NCBI GenBank assembly: GCA_905193145.1
Contig: CAJJNP010000152.1
Location: 1-8,210, forward strand
Direction: 5' to 3'
DNA: 8,210 nucleotides
Source of the DNA: an uncultured Odoribacter sp.
GTDB taxonomy: Bacteria; Bacteroidota; Bacteroidia; Bacteroidales; Marinifilaceae
Of this stretch, positions 1 to 7,250 are shown one piece after another. Numbering within the stretch: position 1 is the first letter of the stretch; every line of letters begins with the position of its first letter. Both the position numbers and the translations under genes were made by a program. The notes beneath the pieces were generated by a model. It saw nothing but the letters and a program-made list of their open reading frames with translations, did no database searches and was not told the origin of the DNA.

Positions 1-294
1 ACCGATACCAAAGCACCCACCCTCCAATGGCTCATTCAACTCATCCACTTCTTCTTTCGAAATATAAACAGAATGCGGATCCAAATCTGCTAATACTTTC
101 ACAATAGCATCTTCCGTCAGCTTATGCAAATCCACTGTATCTACATAAAAAGCATCAATCAGAGCCATCAAACGCTGATATTTGATACTTTGATCACGAA
201 CCTGATTCTCTCGCTGTTGCGCAGAGACCGTATTTATTTGCCAAGCGGCAACCAATAGGACAACGCCTAATGCCAATAAAAATTTTCTCATCAT
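1..294 (-). CDS. S41-family carboxyl-terminal processing protease, N-terminal part (runs off left edge)
   Basis: Only the first 98 codons are present and the frame is open to the window edge. The start is a double ATG (294 or 291), 5 bp after the stop of the upstream phosphatase gene, so it is the third gene of the nfo operon. The N-terminus has a basic MMRKF start, a hydrophobic core and a signal peptidase I-like site (VSA|QQ), so the protein is exported to the periplasm or cell envelope. The segment that follows (roughly residues 32-98) matches the N-terminal helical domain of CtpA/S41 proteases: LIDAFYVDTVDLHKLTEDAI, then LADLDPHSVYISKEEVDEL, then a Gly-rich GIG at the edge that usually leads into the PDZ domain. 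The catalytic Ser/Lys lie outside the window. Family members cleave C-terminal tails of exported proteins; the substrate here is unknown. Family assignment is fairly sure from these motifs. Confidence 0.88.
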   Translation of the reverse strand, partial: MMRKFLLALGVVLLVAAWQINTVSAQQRENQVRDQSIKYQRLMALIDAFYVDTVDLHKLTEDAIVKVLADLDPHSVYISKEEVDELNEPLEGGCFGIG

Positions 295-299
295 ATCGT

Positions 300-797
300 C
301 TATTTACTATATTTATCAAATTCCAATATTTCCAAGTCCTTTATCTCTCCCGCTTCAATCACAAAACGCACAGCCGTACACACTTTATGAAATCCGAACT
401 TACCTGCTGCACCCGGATTGATGTGAAGACAATCCAAAGACTTGTCATACATCACCTTCAAAATATGTGAATGCCCACACACAAAAAGCTTCGGGTGCTC
501 TTGTTGTAAAGTCTTCCGAATGCCGGATTCATAATGTCCCGGATATCCCCCGATATGCGTCATCACCACTTTCACGCCCTCACATTCAAAACACTCAATC
601 CCTTTCAACATCAAGCGAACCTCTCCTCCATCAATATTGCCATACACAGCCCTCACACGAAAACACTTTTGCAACTCCTCTATGACAGACACAGTCCCGA
701 CATCCCCACAATGCCACACCTCTTCGCATTCTCTAAAAAACTTTACTACCCTTTTATCCAGCCATCCGTGCGTATCCGACAATAATCCTACCTTCAT
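300..797 (-). CDS. YfcE/MJ0936-family metallophosphoesterase
   Basis: A 165-residue calcineurin-like phosphoesterase, the usual size for the small YfcE/MJ0936 group. The metal-binding set is complete in order: SDTHG (D8, H10), HCGDVG (D32), YGNID (N54), MTHIGG (H81) and CGHSH (H109, H111), followed by the NPGA segment typical of the group. These residues bind two divalent metals that hydrolyse phosphodiesters. YfcE of E. coli is a phosphodiesterase on model substrates and its physiological substrate is unclear. No signal peptide is seen, so it is cytoplasmic. Its ATG (797-795) overlaps the nfo TGA (796-794) as ATGA, which suggests translational coupling to nfo, and the S41 protease gene starts 5 bp after its stop. 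Membership of the repair-gene operon hints at nucleotide or nucleic-acid chemistry, but that is inference. The fold is certain; the substrate is not. Confidence 0.93.
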   Translation of the reverse strand: MKVGLLSDTHGWLDKRVVKFFRECEEVWHCGDVGTVSVIEELQKCFRVRAVYGNIDGGEVRLMLKGIECFECEGVKVVMTHIGGYPGHYESGIRKTLQQEHPKLFVCGHSHILKVMYDKSLDCLHINPGAAGKFGFHKVCTAVRFVIEAGEIKDLEILEFDKYSK

Positions 798-1636
798 TGC
801 ATTGCATATAACATCTCTATCTCATCTTTCCATGCCTCTTCATCCGGAGTTTCCAATATCAAAGGGATATTGTCAAAACGACTATCCTTCATCAACATCC
901 GGAATGTATCCAAGCCAAGCTCTCCTTTACCCAACAATTCATGACGATCTACCCGTGAATTCAATCCTTTCTTAGAATCATTCAAGTGCATACCCCGCAA
1001 ATACTGAAAACCGACAACATTTTCAAAATGTTCAAAAGTTTCAGTAAAACCACTTTCACTTTTCAAATCATAGCCGGCAGCAAAAGCATGGCAAGTATCC
1101 AGGCAAACACCGACCCGTGATTTATCCTCTACACGCTCAATGATATAGGCCAACTGCTCGAAAGAATATCCCAGATTAGAACCCTGACCGGCAGTGTTTT
1201 CAATCACAGCACATACTCCCTGTGTTTTATCCAGCGTCATATTGATCGATTCAGCGATTGTCCGCAGACACTCCTCTTCCGACACTTTCTTCAGAGAACT
1301 TCCCGGATGGAAATTCAACAACTTCAATCCCAACTGCTCACAACGCTGCATTTCATCCAAAAAAGCAGCTCTCGATTTTTCCAAGGCTTCGCTGTCCGGA
1401 TTTCCTAAATTAATCAAATAACTGTCATGCGGCAAGATATGCTCTGCAGCAAAACCATAATCCTCACAACGTTGCCTAAACAACCGAATACTATTCTCCG
1501 ACAAAGGTGCAGAAACCCATTGACGTTGATTCTTCGTAAACAATGCAAAAGCCTTTGCTCCTATCCTTTTTGCATTCTCAGGAGCATTTTCCACTCCTCC
1601 CGAAGCACTCACATGCGCCCCTATATATTTTCCCAT
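794..1636 (-). CDS. nfo: Endonuclease IV (AP endonuclease, family 2)
   Basis: Cytoplasmic DNA-repair enzyme that cuts 5' of abasic sites and removes 3' blocking groups in base excision repair. The open frame begins with GTG at 1639, but an ATG follows directly at 1636 and gives [14 protein letters not shown], the usual family N-terminus, so 280 residues is preferred. All nine zinc ligands of the trinuclear site are visible (numbering from the ATG): H70 (HDSYLINLG), H110 (NFHPGSS), E146 (IENTAGQG), D180 and H183 ([13 protein letters not shown]), H217 (MHLNDSK), D230 and H232 ([10 protein letters not shown]) and E262 (LETPDE). They match the E. coli Nfo ligands at a constant +1 offset. Length is normal and the gene is intact. 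It is first in an operon with the phosphoesterase (4-bp ATGA overlap) and the S41 protease, with its own promoter-like box upstream. Confidence 0.97.
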   Translation of the reverse strand: MGKYIGAHVSASGGVENAPENAKRIGAKAFALFTKNQRQWVSAPLSENSIRLFRQRCEDYGFAAEHILPHDSYLINLGNPDSEALEKSRAAFLDEMQRCEQLGLKLLNFHPGSSLKKVSEEECLRTIAESINMTLDKTQGVCAVIENTAGQGSNLGYSFEQLAYIIERVEDKSRVGVCLDTCHAFAAGYDLKSESGFTETFEHFENVVGFQYLRGMHLNDSKKGLNSRVDRHELLGKGELGLDTFRMLMKDSRFDNIPLILETPDEEAWKDEIEMLYAMQ

Positions 1637-1666
1637 CACAATAATAATTTAATAGTCTAACATCTG

Positions 1667-1674
1667 CAAAGTTA
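1667..1674 (-). promoter_or_regulatory. Candidate -7 box of the nfo operon
   Basis: Minus-strand TAACTTTG is a perfect match to the Bacteroides -7 consensus TAnnTTTG. It lies about 30 bases upstream of the nfo ATG and downstream of the htpG terminator, as expected if nfo is transcribed on its own. A TTTG that could act as the -33 element lies only 13 bases further upstream (1688-1691), closer than the usual spacing of about 19-21, so the upstream element is uncertain. Confidence 0.5.
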
Positions 1675-1708
1675 TACATTTCCCACACAAAGACACTTAA
1701 AGGAATAT

Positions 1709-1746
1709 TAAAAAACAATGGCAACCTGCTTAAACAGATTGCCATT
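1709..1746 (-). terminator. Intrinsic terminator of htpG
   Basis: Read on the minus strand, this begins 27 bases past the htpG stop. AATGGCAA (1746-1739) pairs perfectly with TTGCCATT (1724-1717). One mismatch and a further 3-bp CTG/CAG helix follow inside, closing a small loop. The hairpin is followed by GTTTTTT (1716-1710). This is a classical Rho-independent terminator and separates htpG from the nfo operon. Confidence 0.88.
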
Positions 1747-1773
1747 ACTATCCTAACAGATATCACCTGCCGA

Positions 1774-3825
1774 TTATTTAATCAAATCTACACTTCTCTT
1801 GACAAAACGGTTCAAAGCCTCTCCTTTCAACAGCCCATTAGCCAACAGCGCCAAGTCGATCAACTGACCCACAATCTTGTTACCCTTGCTATACTCCTGC
1901 AACAAAGATTGCTTCTGTTTACGGAGATTCTCCAATTTATCAGAATATTCTTGTTTACGGTCTTTGTCCACCTGCGGAATCTCTTCTTCTTTCTTATCTT
2001 TATTCAAAGCGTCAATTTCAGCTTTTTTGCTTTCAATATCTTTCATTTCAGAATCTATCGGCTGCAATTTATCTGCCATTGACTTACGCTCATCTTCCAA
2101 GACACCTTTCACCAACTTATGGTCTGTATTCACAACCAACGTAAACTGATCGTTCATCGCTCCATAGAAACCCATACCCGGATTCATGGCAGCCATCTCT
2201 TTCATACGGCGCATAAACTCAGAACGGGTAATGACAACCGGGTCGGCATTCTCGCCCAACGACTCGAAATTCACAATATACATACCGCCTTCTGTCGGCA
2301 ACTGAGCATTAAATACATCACGCATCTCATCCTGTTCCGCCTCGCTCCAGGATGTTCCCTTCACATCTTCCTTGGCAATCAATTTATCAATCACATCCGA
2401 GTCAACCCGCAAGAAACGATGGTTAGCCTGCTTCTGTTCCAAATGGTTGATAAAATGAGTATCCAACTGACCGTCCATCACCAATACATCATATCCGCGC
2501 TCCTTAGCTGCCTGAATATATGTATATTGCTCCTGAACATCTGTAGCATACAGATACACTACATTCTTATCCTTATCTGTCTGATTGGCTGAAATCAGAT
2601 TTTCATATTCCTCCAATGTGAAATATTTGCCTTCCGTATTCTTCAACAATACGATATTGCTAGCTCTTTCTGCAAACTTCTCATCGGTCAGCATACCGTA
2701 TTGGATAAACACCTTCAAATCATCCCATTTCTTTTCATAATCCTCACGGCTGTTTTTGAAAATATCAGTCAGACTATCTGCCACTTTCTTGGTAATGTGG
2801 CTGGAAATCTTCTTCACATTGCGGTCGCTCTGCAAATACGAACGGGAAACATTCAACGGAATATCCGGAGAATCAATCACACCATGCAACAATGTCAAAT
2901 ATTCCGGAACAATACCCTCGACAGAATCGGAAACATATACCTGATTACAATAGAGTTGAATCTTATTCTTCTGAATTTCAAATTTATTGTCAATTTTCGG
3001 GAAATATAGGATACCGGTCAAATTAAACGGGTAATCCACATTTAAATGAATATGGAACAAAGGATCCTGACTCATCGGATACAATTCACGATAGAACTTC
3101 TGATAATCCTCTTCCTTCAAGTCGGCAGGCTTGCGGGTCCACAACGGATTTGTATCATTGATAACATTATCCTCACCTGTTTCCTCATACTTACCATCCT
3201 TCCACTCCTTCTTCTTGCCAAAAACAATTTCCACCGGCAAGAACTTGCAATACTTTGTCAACAACTCCTGCACCTTATTGTCTTCCAGAAAATCCTTTTC
3301 CTCATCGGCAATGTGCATGATAATATCCGTACCGCGTTCAGCCTTTTCTGCATTTTCCAATGTATATTCGGTATCTCCTTCACCAATCCATCTCACAGCC
3401 TGTGCACCCTCTTTATAAGATTTAGTGACAATCTCCACTTTATCGCTCACCATAAAAGCCGAGTAGAACCCCAGACCAAAGTGACCGATAATCGTAGCAG
3501 CATCATCCTTGTGTTTTTCCAAAAACTCCTCAGCTCCTGAAAAAGCAATCTGGTTGATATACTTCTCCACCTCTTCCTGAGTCATACCGATACCATTATC
3601 CGATACCGTCAGAGTACCTGCCGCTTTGTCAGCCTTCACCACCACTTTCAAACCGGCAGTTTCTCCCTTAAACTCACCGGCAGAAGCCAATACTTTCAAT
3701 TTTTGGGTAGCATCCACCGCATTAGAAACAATTTCACGGAGGAATATGTCATGGTCTGAATACAAAAACTTCTTGATAATCGGAAATAAATTCTGTGTCG
3801 ATACTCCTATCTTTCCACTAGCCAT
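1774..3825 (-). CDS. htpG: Molecular chaperone HtpG (bacterial Hsp90)
   Basis: ATP-dependent cytosolic chaperone, a dimer of GHKL-type subunits, 683 residues. The N-terminal ATPase domain shows FLREIVSNAVDA (catalytic E31, Mg/ATP-contact N35), SDNGIGMT (D76, adenine contact) and the lid/glycine motif GHFGLGFYSAF (114-124). The middle domain has IPLNVSRSYLQ, with R328 at the place of the ATP-sensing Arg of the catalytic loop. The C-terminal end (about 650-683, LALLANGLLKGEALNRFVKR) corresponds to the dimerisation helices. It is about 60 residues longer than E. coli HtpG (624). The extra length is mostly a Lys/Glu-rich, probably coiled-coil stretch at about 585-650, as I recall for Bacteroidetes HtpG proteins. 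The ATG at 3825 gives MASGKIGVSTQ, a normal N-terminus. It forms a single-gene unit with its own terminator and is divergent from the transporter gene. No clear heat-shock operator (such as CIRCE) is visible upstream. Confidence 0.97.
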   Translation of the reverse strand: MASGKIGVSTQNLFPIIKKFLYSDHDIFLREIVSNAVDATQKLKVLASAGEFKGETAGLKVVVKADKAAGTLTVSDNGIGMTQEEVEKYINQIAFSGAEEFLEKHKDDAATIIGHFGLGFYSAFMVSDKVEIVTKSYKEGAQAVRWIGEGDTEYTLENAEKAERGTDIIMHIADEEKDFLEDNKVQELLTKYCKFLPVEIVFGKKKEWKDGKYEETGEDNVINDTNPLWTRKPADLKEEDYQKFYRELYPMSQDPLFHIHLNVDYPFNLTGILYFPKIDNKFEIQKNKIQLYCNQVYVSDSVEGIVPEYLTLLHGVIDSPDIPLNVSRSYLQSDRNVKKISSHITKKVADSLTDIFKNSREDYEKKWDDLKVFIQYGMLTDEKFAERASNIVLLKNTEGKYFTLEEYENLISANQTDKDKNVVYLYATDVQEQYTYIQAAKERGYDVLVMDGQLDTHFINHLEQKQANHRFLRVDSDVIDKLIAKEDVKGTSWSEAEQDEMRDVFNAQLPTEGGMYIVNFESLGENADPVVITRSEFMRRMKEMAAMNPGMGFYGAMNDQFTLVVNTDHKLVKGVLEDERKSMADKLQPIDSEMKDIESKKAEIDALNKDKKEEEIPQVDKDRKQEYSDKLENLRKQKQSLLQEYSKGNKIVGQLIDLALLANGLLKGEALNRFVKRSVDLIK

Positions 3826-4024
3826 AATATTATATTTTTAGTTATTAATTACAAATTCAACAACAACACTAACACAATAGCCATGCCACAAGCGAAAACG
3901 TGACAAAAAGACAGACAAAAGGCAAAGTCCATCCATAAATACGCATTTACACGTAACAGATTTTGCATAAAAATAAGTTACTTTGCCACCCGAAATTCAT
4001 TAGCAATAAAAATAATACACGACA
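3826..4024. promoter_or_regulatory. Divergent htpG / transporter intergenic region with two candidate -7 boxes
   Basis: This 199-bp region separates two divergent genes and must hold both promoters. The same octamer, ACTTTGCC, occurs once on each strand facing outward: plus at 3980-3987 (about 38 bases before the transporter ATG) and minus at 3928-3921 (about 96 bases before the htpG ATG). ACTTTGC also occurs in the nfo box and resembles the Bacteroides -7 element TAnnTTTG, though neither copy has the leading TA in register. No well-spaced -33 TTTG was found for either. The stretch 3902-3926 is a purine-rich, CAAA-repetitive sequence. The promoter assignment is tentative. Confidence 0.4.
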
Positions 4025-5308
4025 ATGAAAAAATGGTTAGCACAATTCAAGACGGAAGACTGGGTAGTAGTTGCCGTCAGCGCAGTTTTATTGGCTCTTG
4101 CAGCCCTTATTCCCAACTACTTGCCACGCATTCCCAAAGACCTGCTCAGTTTTGAAAACTGGCAAAACACACTTTATCTCTTTATTATCGTACTGGGAGC
4201 CCTCTATATCGGCTGGCTCATGCTCGGCAAACCGCTCAAAGGTCTGTTTATATCGTTGATGGCAGTATTCTCTGTTTCGCTTGTCGCACAAATCGTAGCA
4301 GCCATCCCACAAGTGTCTTATTACGGATTTGAATCCGTATTTTTCTCCGTCATATTCGGTCTCCTCATCCGCAACCTGTTTCATGTACCGGCTTGGATGA
4401 AACCGGCCATTCAAAGCGAATACTTCATCAAAATCGGAGTGGTATGCCTCGGAGCCACCATTCTCTTCAGTGATGTCATGAAATCCGGCACCATCGGTCT
4501 GCTCCAGGCCTTCCTTGTAGTCAGCATCGTATGGTTTTTCGCCTACAACGTTTCGCGCCGTTTGGGTGTTGACCAACGTTCAGCCATGATACTTTCCAGC
4601 GGAGTATCCATCTGTGGAGTATCTGCCTGCATAACAGCAGCCCGCGTAGCCGGAGGCGACGACCGCAAACTCTCGTACATCGTATCACTTGTCCTGATTA
4701 TCGTAGTTCCGATGATATATCTGATGCCGTGGCTTGCCGGTCTGATACTCCCGCATCTTTTTGACGATCCGAAAATCGTACAGGAAGTCACCGGAGCCTG
4801 GATAGGCGGCACCATCGACACCACCAGCGGAGTTGCCGCTTCAAGTGCCATAGCCAGCGAACTTTCCAACCAACATGCCATGATTATCAAAGGAGCACAG
4901 AACGTACTCATCGGTCTGGTAGCCTTTTTCATCGCCCTGTATCTTTCAACCCGCGGAGAAAAAAGCAACAATGCCCCCTCATTACATATCGTATGGGAAA
5001 AATTCCCTAAATTCATCATCGGATTTGTTGTCGCCTCATTGGTATTCAGCATTTGTCAGGTAAACGAAGTATTCCACCTCAATGCCAAAGGCAAGCTCGT
5101 TGAGCCGGGAGTTGCCAAAATGTTCAGCTCACTCTTTTTCAGCCTCGCCTTTGTATGTGTAGGACTTGAAACCCGACTAAAAGACATCATCTCACGCGAG
5201 AACCGCAACCTGATGTGGTCGTTTCTTACCGCACAGACATTCAATATCATTGTCACATTCATTATTGCCTGCGTACTCTTCGGCATCGTAAAACCGATGT
5301 GGGGATAA
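4025..5308 (+). CDS. YeiH/UPF0324-family putative sulfate exporter-like membrane transporter
   Basis: A 427-residue polytopic inner-membrane protein with about 11-13 hydrophobic segments, starting with a short charged cytoplasmic end (MKKWLAQFKTEDW) and a first helix at about 13-33. Hallmarks of the YeiH/UPF0324 family (Pfam Cons_hypoth698) are present: YFIKIGVVCLGATILFSD (about 133-150), the Ser/Gly/Cys-rich SSGVSICGVSACITAARVAG (about 191-210) and GAWIGGTIDTTSGVAASSAI (about 257-276). The family is often annotated as a putative sulfate exporter. The substrate has been studied in few members, so transport of an oxyanion here is family knowledge, not evidence from this sequence. Length is normal and the gene is intact. 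It stands alone between the divergent htpG and a convergent lipoprotein gene, with a strong shared terminator 15 bp after its stop. No sulfur-metabolism gene is adjacent to support the substrate guess. Confidence 0.9.
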   Translation: MKKWLAQFKTEDWVVVAVSAVLLALAALIPNYLPRIPKDLLSFENWQNTLYLFIIVLGALYIGWLMLGKPLKGLFISLMAVFSVSLVAQIVAAIPQVSYYGFESVFFSVIFGLLIRNLFHVPAWMKPAIQSEYFIKIGVVCLGATILFSDVMKSGTIGLLQAFLVVSIVWFFAYNVSRRLGVDQRSAMILSSGVSICGVSACITAARVAGGDDRKLSYIVSLVLIIVVPMIYLMPWLAGLILPHLFDDPKIVQEVTGAWIGGTIDTTSGVAASSAIASELSNQHAMIIKGAQNVLIGLVAFFIALYLSTRGEKSNNAPSLHIVWEKFPKFIIGFVVASLVFSICQVNEVFHLNAKGKLVEPGVAKMFSSLFFSLAFVCVGLETRLKDIISRENRNLMWSFLTAQTFNIIVTFIIACVLFGIVKPMWG

Positions 5309-5316
5309 TTCAAAAT

Positions 5317-5353
5317 AAAAAACGAGGGAATGTCAAACATTCCCTCATTTTTT
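5317..5353. terminator. Bidirectional intrinsic terminator between convergent genes
   Basis: A perfect 10-bp stem, GAGGGAATGT (5324-5333) with ACATTCCCTC (5337-5346), closes a CAA loop. It is flanked by AAAAAA (5317-5322) on the left and TTTTTT (5348-5353) on the right, so it gives a stem plus U-tract on either strand. It terminates the plus-strand transporter and the minus-strand lipoprotein gene. The lipoprotein TAA (5354-5352) lies partly within the T/A tract. Confidence 0.93.
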
Positions 5354-6146
5354 ACTTATTTTTCAAGCGTACAGCAAGCGTATCCTGCCCGACCCACTCA
5401 ACCGTGCCGCCCTTTCTAAACTTATTAAAAAACTCCACATAATCATCCACCGACACAATACTGTCGTTCACATAAAACAGTGTTGTATAGTCTGTCTTGA
5501 CAAAACCTTCTCGCTCCCAACAAACATTCCCAAGGCTCTGTATCATTTTCATATTGCCCAGCGAATCCCAATATACCAATGTGTTCACCTTTTTTGCCTC
5601 ATCATCCAAAAGGGTCATCATAACACTGTCAGGATTGCAGATATTCTCCAAATTATTAAATCCTACTTTCACTATTCCCTTGCGGCTGTTCACCACCAGT
5701 CTTTCCTGTCCCATCCTATTCTTTTTCAGGCTATATTCCAGACTATCTGTCTCATCAAGCGAAGAAAGGAAAAACATATCCGTACTAAAATTACAATCCT
5801 TTCTCTCAATCGTACCATCCGTCATCATCGACAAAGTTGAAACGATAAACTGTCCGTTCTTGCCCTGCTTCGTTGTGTAATCGAAGACTACAACATATCC
5901 CTCCTTATCCTGCAAAATATCCGCCACCTCCAGTTGCAACTCCTCGGCTTTCACTCCCCCATGAAACAAAGCAAAGTCCCTTTTGACCGATTCAAACCCA
6001 TCCAGCATCCAAGGTTGAGTCATCACCTGATTAAAAACCACTTCACTCATACCTTCCGGCAACGACTCTTTCTGATTCACTGCATGCTTAGAGTCACTGC
6101 ATGCCAATAAAGACAATATACCCAATACAACAAACAAATGTTTCAT
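5352..6146 (-). CDS. Putative lipoprotein of unknown function
   Basis: A 264-residue protein that I do not recognise. The N-terminus is a clear lipoprotein signal: MKH, a hydrophobic core, then LSLLAC with the lipidation Cys at 16, followed by SDSK. The mature protein is therefore expected to be anchored in the envelope. The two residues after Ser-Asp are not the acidic run of the Bacteroides surface-export signal, so which face it sits on is open. The rest alternates polar and hydrophobic residues in a way that suggests a mainly beta fold, for example GYVVVFDYTTKQGKNGQFIV, and ends EWVGQDTLAVRLKNK. No catalytic motif or membrane segment is seen beyond the signal. It is a single-gene unit with its own promoter-like sequence upstream (6195-6226) and the shared terminator at its end. 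It is intact and its base composition is like its left neighbours. Confidence 0.85.
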   Translation of the reverse strand: MKHLFVVLGILSLLACSDSKHAVNQKESLPEGMSEVVFNQVMTQPWMLDGFESVKRDFALFHGGVKAEELQLEVADILQDKEGYVVVFDYTTKQGKNGQFIVSTLSMMTDGTIERKDCNFSTDMFFLSSLDETDSLEYSLKKNRMGQERLVVNSRKGIVKVGFNNLENICNPDSVMMTLLDDEAKKVNTLVYWDSLGNMKMIQSLGNVCWEREGFVKTDYTTLFYVNDSIVSVDDYVEFFNKFRKGGTVEWVGQDTLAVRLKNK

Positions 6147-6194
6147 AGCACTAATTTAATTAAACAACATCATAACAAATCTCTATAACTACGA

Positions 6195-6226
6195 CAAATG
6201 TAAAGAATTCTCCTCCGCTCAACAAT
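6195..6226 (-). promoter_or_regulatory. Candidate promoter of the lipoprotein gene
   Basis: Minus-strand TACATTTG (6202-6195) is a perfect TAnnTTTG -7 box. Twenty bases upstream lies ATTG (6226-6223), one base off the -33 consensus TTTG and at normal spacing. Transcription would begin near 6188, giving a leader of about 40 bases before the ATG at 6146. It lies downstream of the stop at 6264, so the lipoprotein need not depend on the upstream gene block. Confidence 0.6.
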
Positions 6227-6263
6227 AGTGAATGTTAGCAAAATTTATATTAGCACAACATCT

Positions 6264-6740
6264 TCACTCTCTATATTTAGGTAAATCATTCAAAGCTGTG
6301 AAATCCTTTTTCAAATCATCGTATTGAGGACAAACACGTTCATTTAAGAAACGGTATTCCTCCACCATCCCTAATTTATCGGCTTCCTGCATTGAAATCC
6401 CTAATTCCAGTTTCTGCCCATTAATTCGGACAAGAAACCGCAAAACTTGTTTTTCTATTGAATTTGCTTGCATAAAACCTAACATCATTAACCTCATTCT
6501 AGAATCCATATCTTTCAAATGCCTATTCATTATTCCAATGAAATCCTGTATATATTCCACATAAAGACGAGGAAATGTCTGCAAATTTTCAGCCATCGCC
6601 AAAGAATCGCCCACTATCCATGACTGCAACATTTTAGCATACTTCAATCGTGTATCCAAAAGCGATGTAGTTTCATCCTTTACTGTATCCCATATAACAA
6701 ACAATTCCACCGAAGTAAATTCTGTACTCTTACATTGCAC
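6264..6740 (-). CDS. Hypothetical helical protein, probably missing its signal peptide through a frameshift
   Basis: A 158-residue frame starting at a GTG (6740), the only usable start before an in-frame stop upstream. I do not recognise it. It is predicted to be mostly alpha-helical and rich in Leu, Met, Glu and Lys, with amphipathic stretches such as RMRLMMLGFMQANSIEKQ and KLGMVEEYRFLNERVCPQYD. No catalytic motif is seen. The N-terminus looks cut. In this frame the codons just upstream of the GTG read LFFVFLFVQCKS, the end of a hydrophobic signal with a Cys, but no start codon precedes them. In another frame, a GTG at 6777 opens VKALLIIFCFFICAM then stops (6732-6730). Loss of one T from the poly-T run would fuse the two into a normal lipoprotein-like gene of about 170 residues. 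It lies 91 bases after the 4-TM gene, on the same strand with no terminator between, so cotranscription is likely. Confidence 0.6.
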   Translation of the reverse strand: MQCKSTEFTSVELFVIWDTVKDETTSLLDTRLKYAKMLQSWIVGDSLAMAENLQTFPRLYVEYIQDFIGIMNRHLKDMDSRMRLMMLGFMQANSIEKQVLRFLVRINGQKLELGISMQEADKLGMVEEYRFLNERVCPQYDDLKKDFTALNDLPKYRE

Positions 6741-6744
6741 AAAT

Positions 6745-6777
6745 AAAAAAACAAAAAATAATCAATAATGCTTTCAC
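6745..6777 (-). other. Out-of-frame signal-peptide start and poly-T slip site
   Basis: On the minus strand, GTG at 6777-6775 begins a reading frame that encodes VKALLIIFCFF across a T6 run (6758-6753) and a T7 run (6751-6745). It then stops at 6732-6730. The downstream 158-residue frame is one base out of register with it. Removing one T from either run restores a continuous signal peptide ending VQC|KSTEF. The window cannot tell whether the extra base is real, an assembly error, or a length-variable tract. Confidence 0.5.
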
Positions 6778-6831
6778 AATAATGAGCAATATCAAGTTGT
6801 TAACTAAAATCAATCACATATATCTTCATAT

Positions 6832-7245
6832 CTATTGTTTTTTACATGAGAAAAATAAATTAAGATAAGCTATCGCTCCTATATAATTCAAATAGAAAGA
6901 AAGAGAGAATACAAATAACATTTTCCATAGATATATCCAAGGAATACATACTAATCCTACCCCTAACATCAACATCAGAAATAAAAGCAATCCGTACTTT
7001 TTCAACAATTTCCAAAACTTCTTTTGCGGGATGAATCCAAATCTAAAACACTTGGTAAGACCTGTCTGTTTCTTGTACAACCATCTCAAAAAATAGTAGA
7101 CGAAAAAAGCCACGACAGTTAAAATTGCCCCATACAAACCAATATAATATAAGGGAACCTGTTTCCAAGTCCCCAATAAGAAGAGTACAATCGAACTGAC
7201 TATTCCTTTTCTCAAGAACAAACAATATGTCCGAATATTTATCAT
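6832..7245 (-). CDS. Small 4-TM membrane protein of unknown function
   Basis: A 137-residue protein from the ATG at 7245. The frame stays open to a TTG at 7269, but the ATG lies 5 bp after the stop of the upstream glycine-zipper gene and is preferred. Four hydrophobic segments are visible: about 14-27, 33-54, 85-106 and 107-130. The N-terminal end (RTYCLFLRKG), the central loop (about 55-83, KKQTGLTKCFRFGFIPQKKF) and the C-terminus (CKKQ) are all basic. By the positive-inside rule, both ends and the middle loop face the cytoplasm. No enzymatic motif is seen and I do not recognise the family. Tight spacing behind a gene for an exported glycine-zipper protein suggests a partner role, such as immunity or export, but that is inference from position only. 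The coding sequence is AT-rich compared with the transporter and htpG. Confidence 0.72.
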   Translation of the reverse strand: MINIRTYCLFLRKGIVSSIVLFLLGTWKQVPLYYIGLYGAILTVVAFFVYYFLRWLYKKQTGLTKCFRFGFIPQKKFWKLLKKYGLLLFLMLMLGVGLVCIPWIYLWKMLFVFSLSFYLNYIGAIAYLNLFFSCKKQ

Positions 7246-7250
7246 TGTCG

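Noticed and set aside
1637..1639. GTG as the nfo start codon.
   Set aside because: An ATG follows immediately and gives the standard family N-terminus. The GTG adds one residue only.
2119..2592. Long plus-strand open frame inside htpG.
   Set aside because: It lies entirely antisense to a well-conserved, intact htpG, and its His/Ile-rich sequence resembles no protein family.
4088..5052. Minus-strand open frames inside the transporter gene.
   Set aside because: They are shadows of a conserved membrane-protein gene with all family motifs intact. No start context or domain supports them.
6234..6255. Repeated TTAGCA 16 bases apart downstream of the 158-residue frame, considered as a terminator or operator.
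   Set aside because: The copies are direct, not inverted, so no hairpin forms. The repeat is too short in an AT-rich region to support an operator call.
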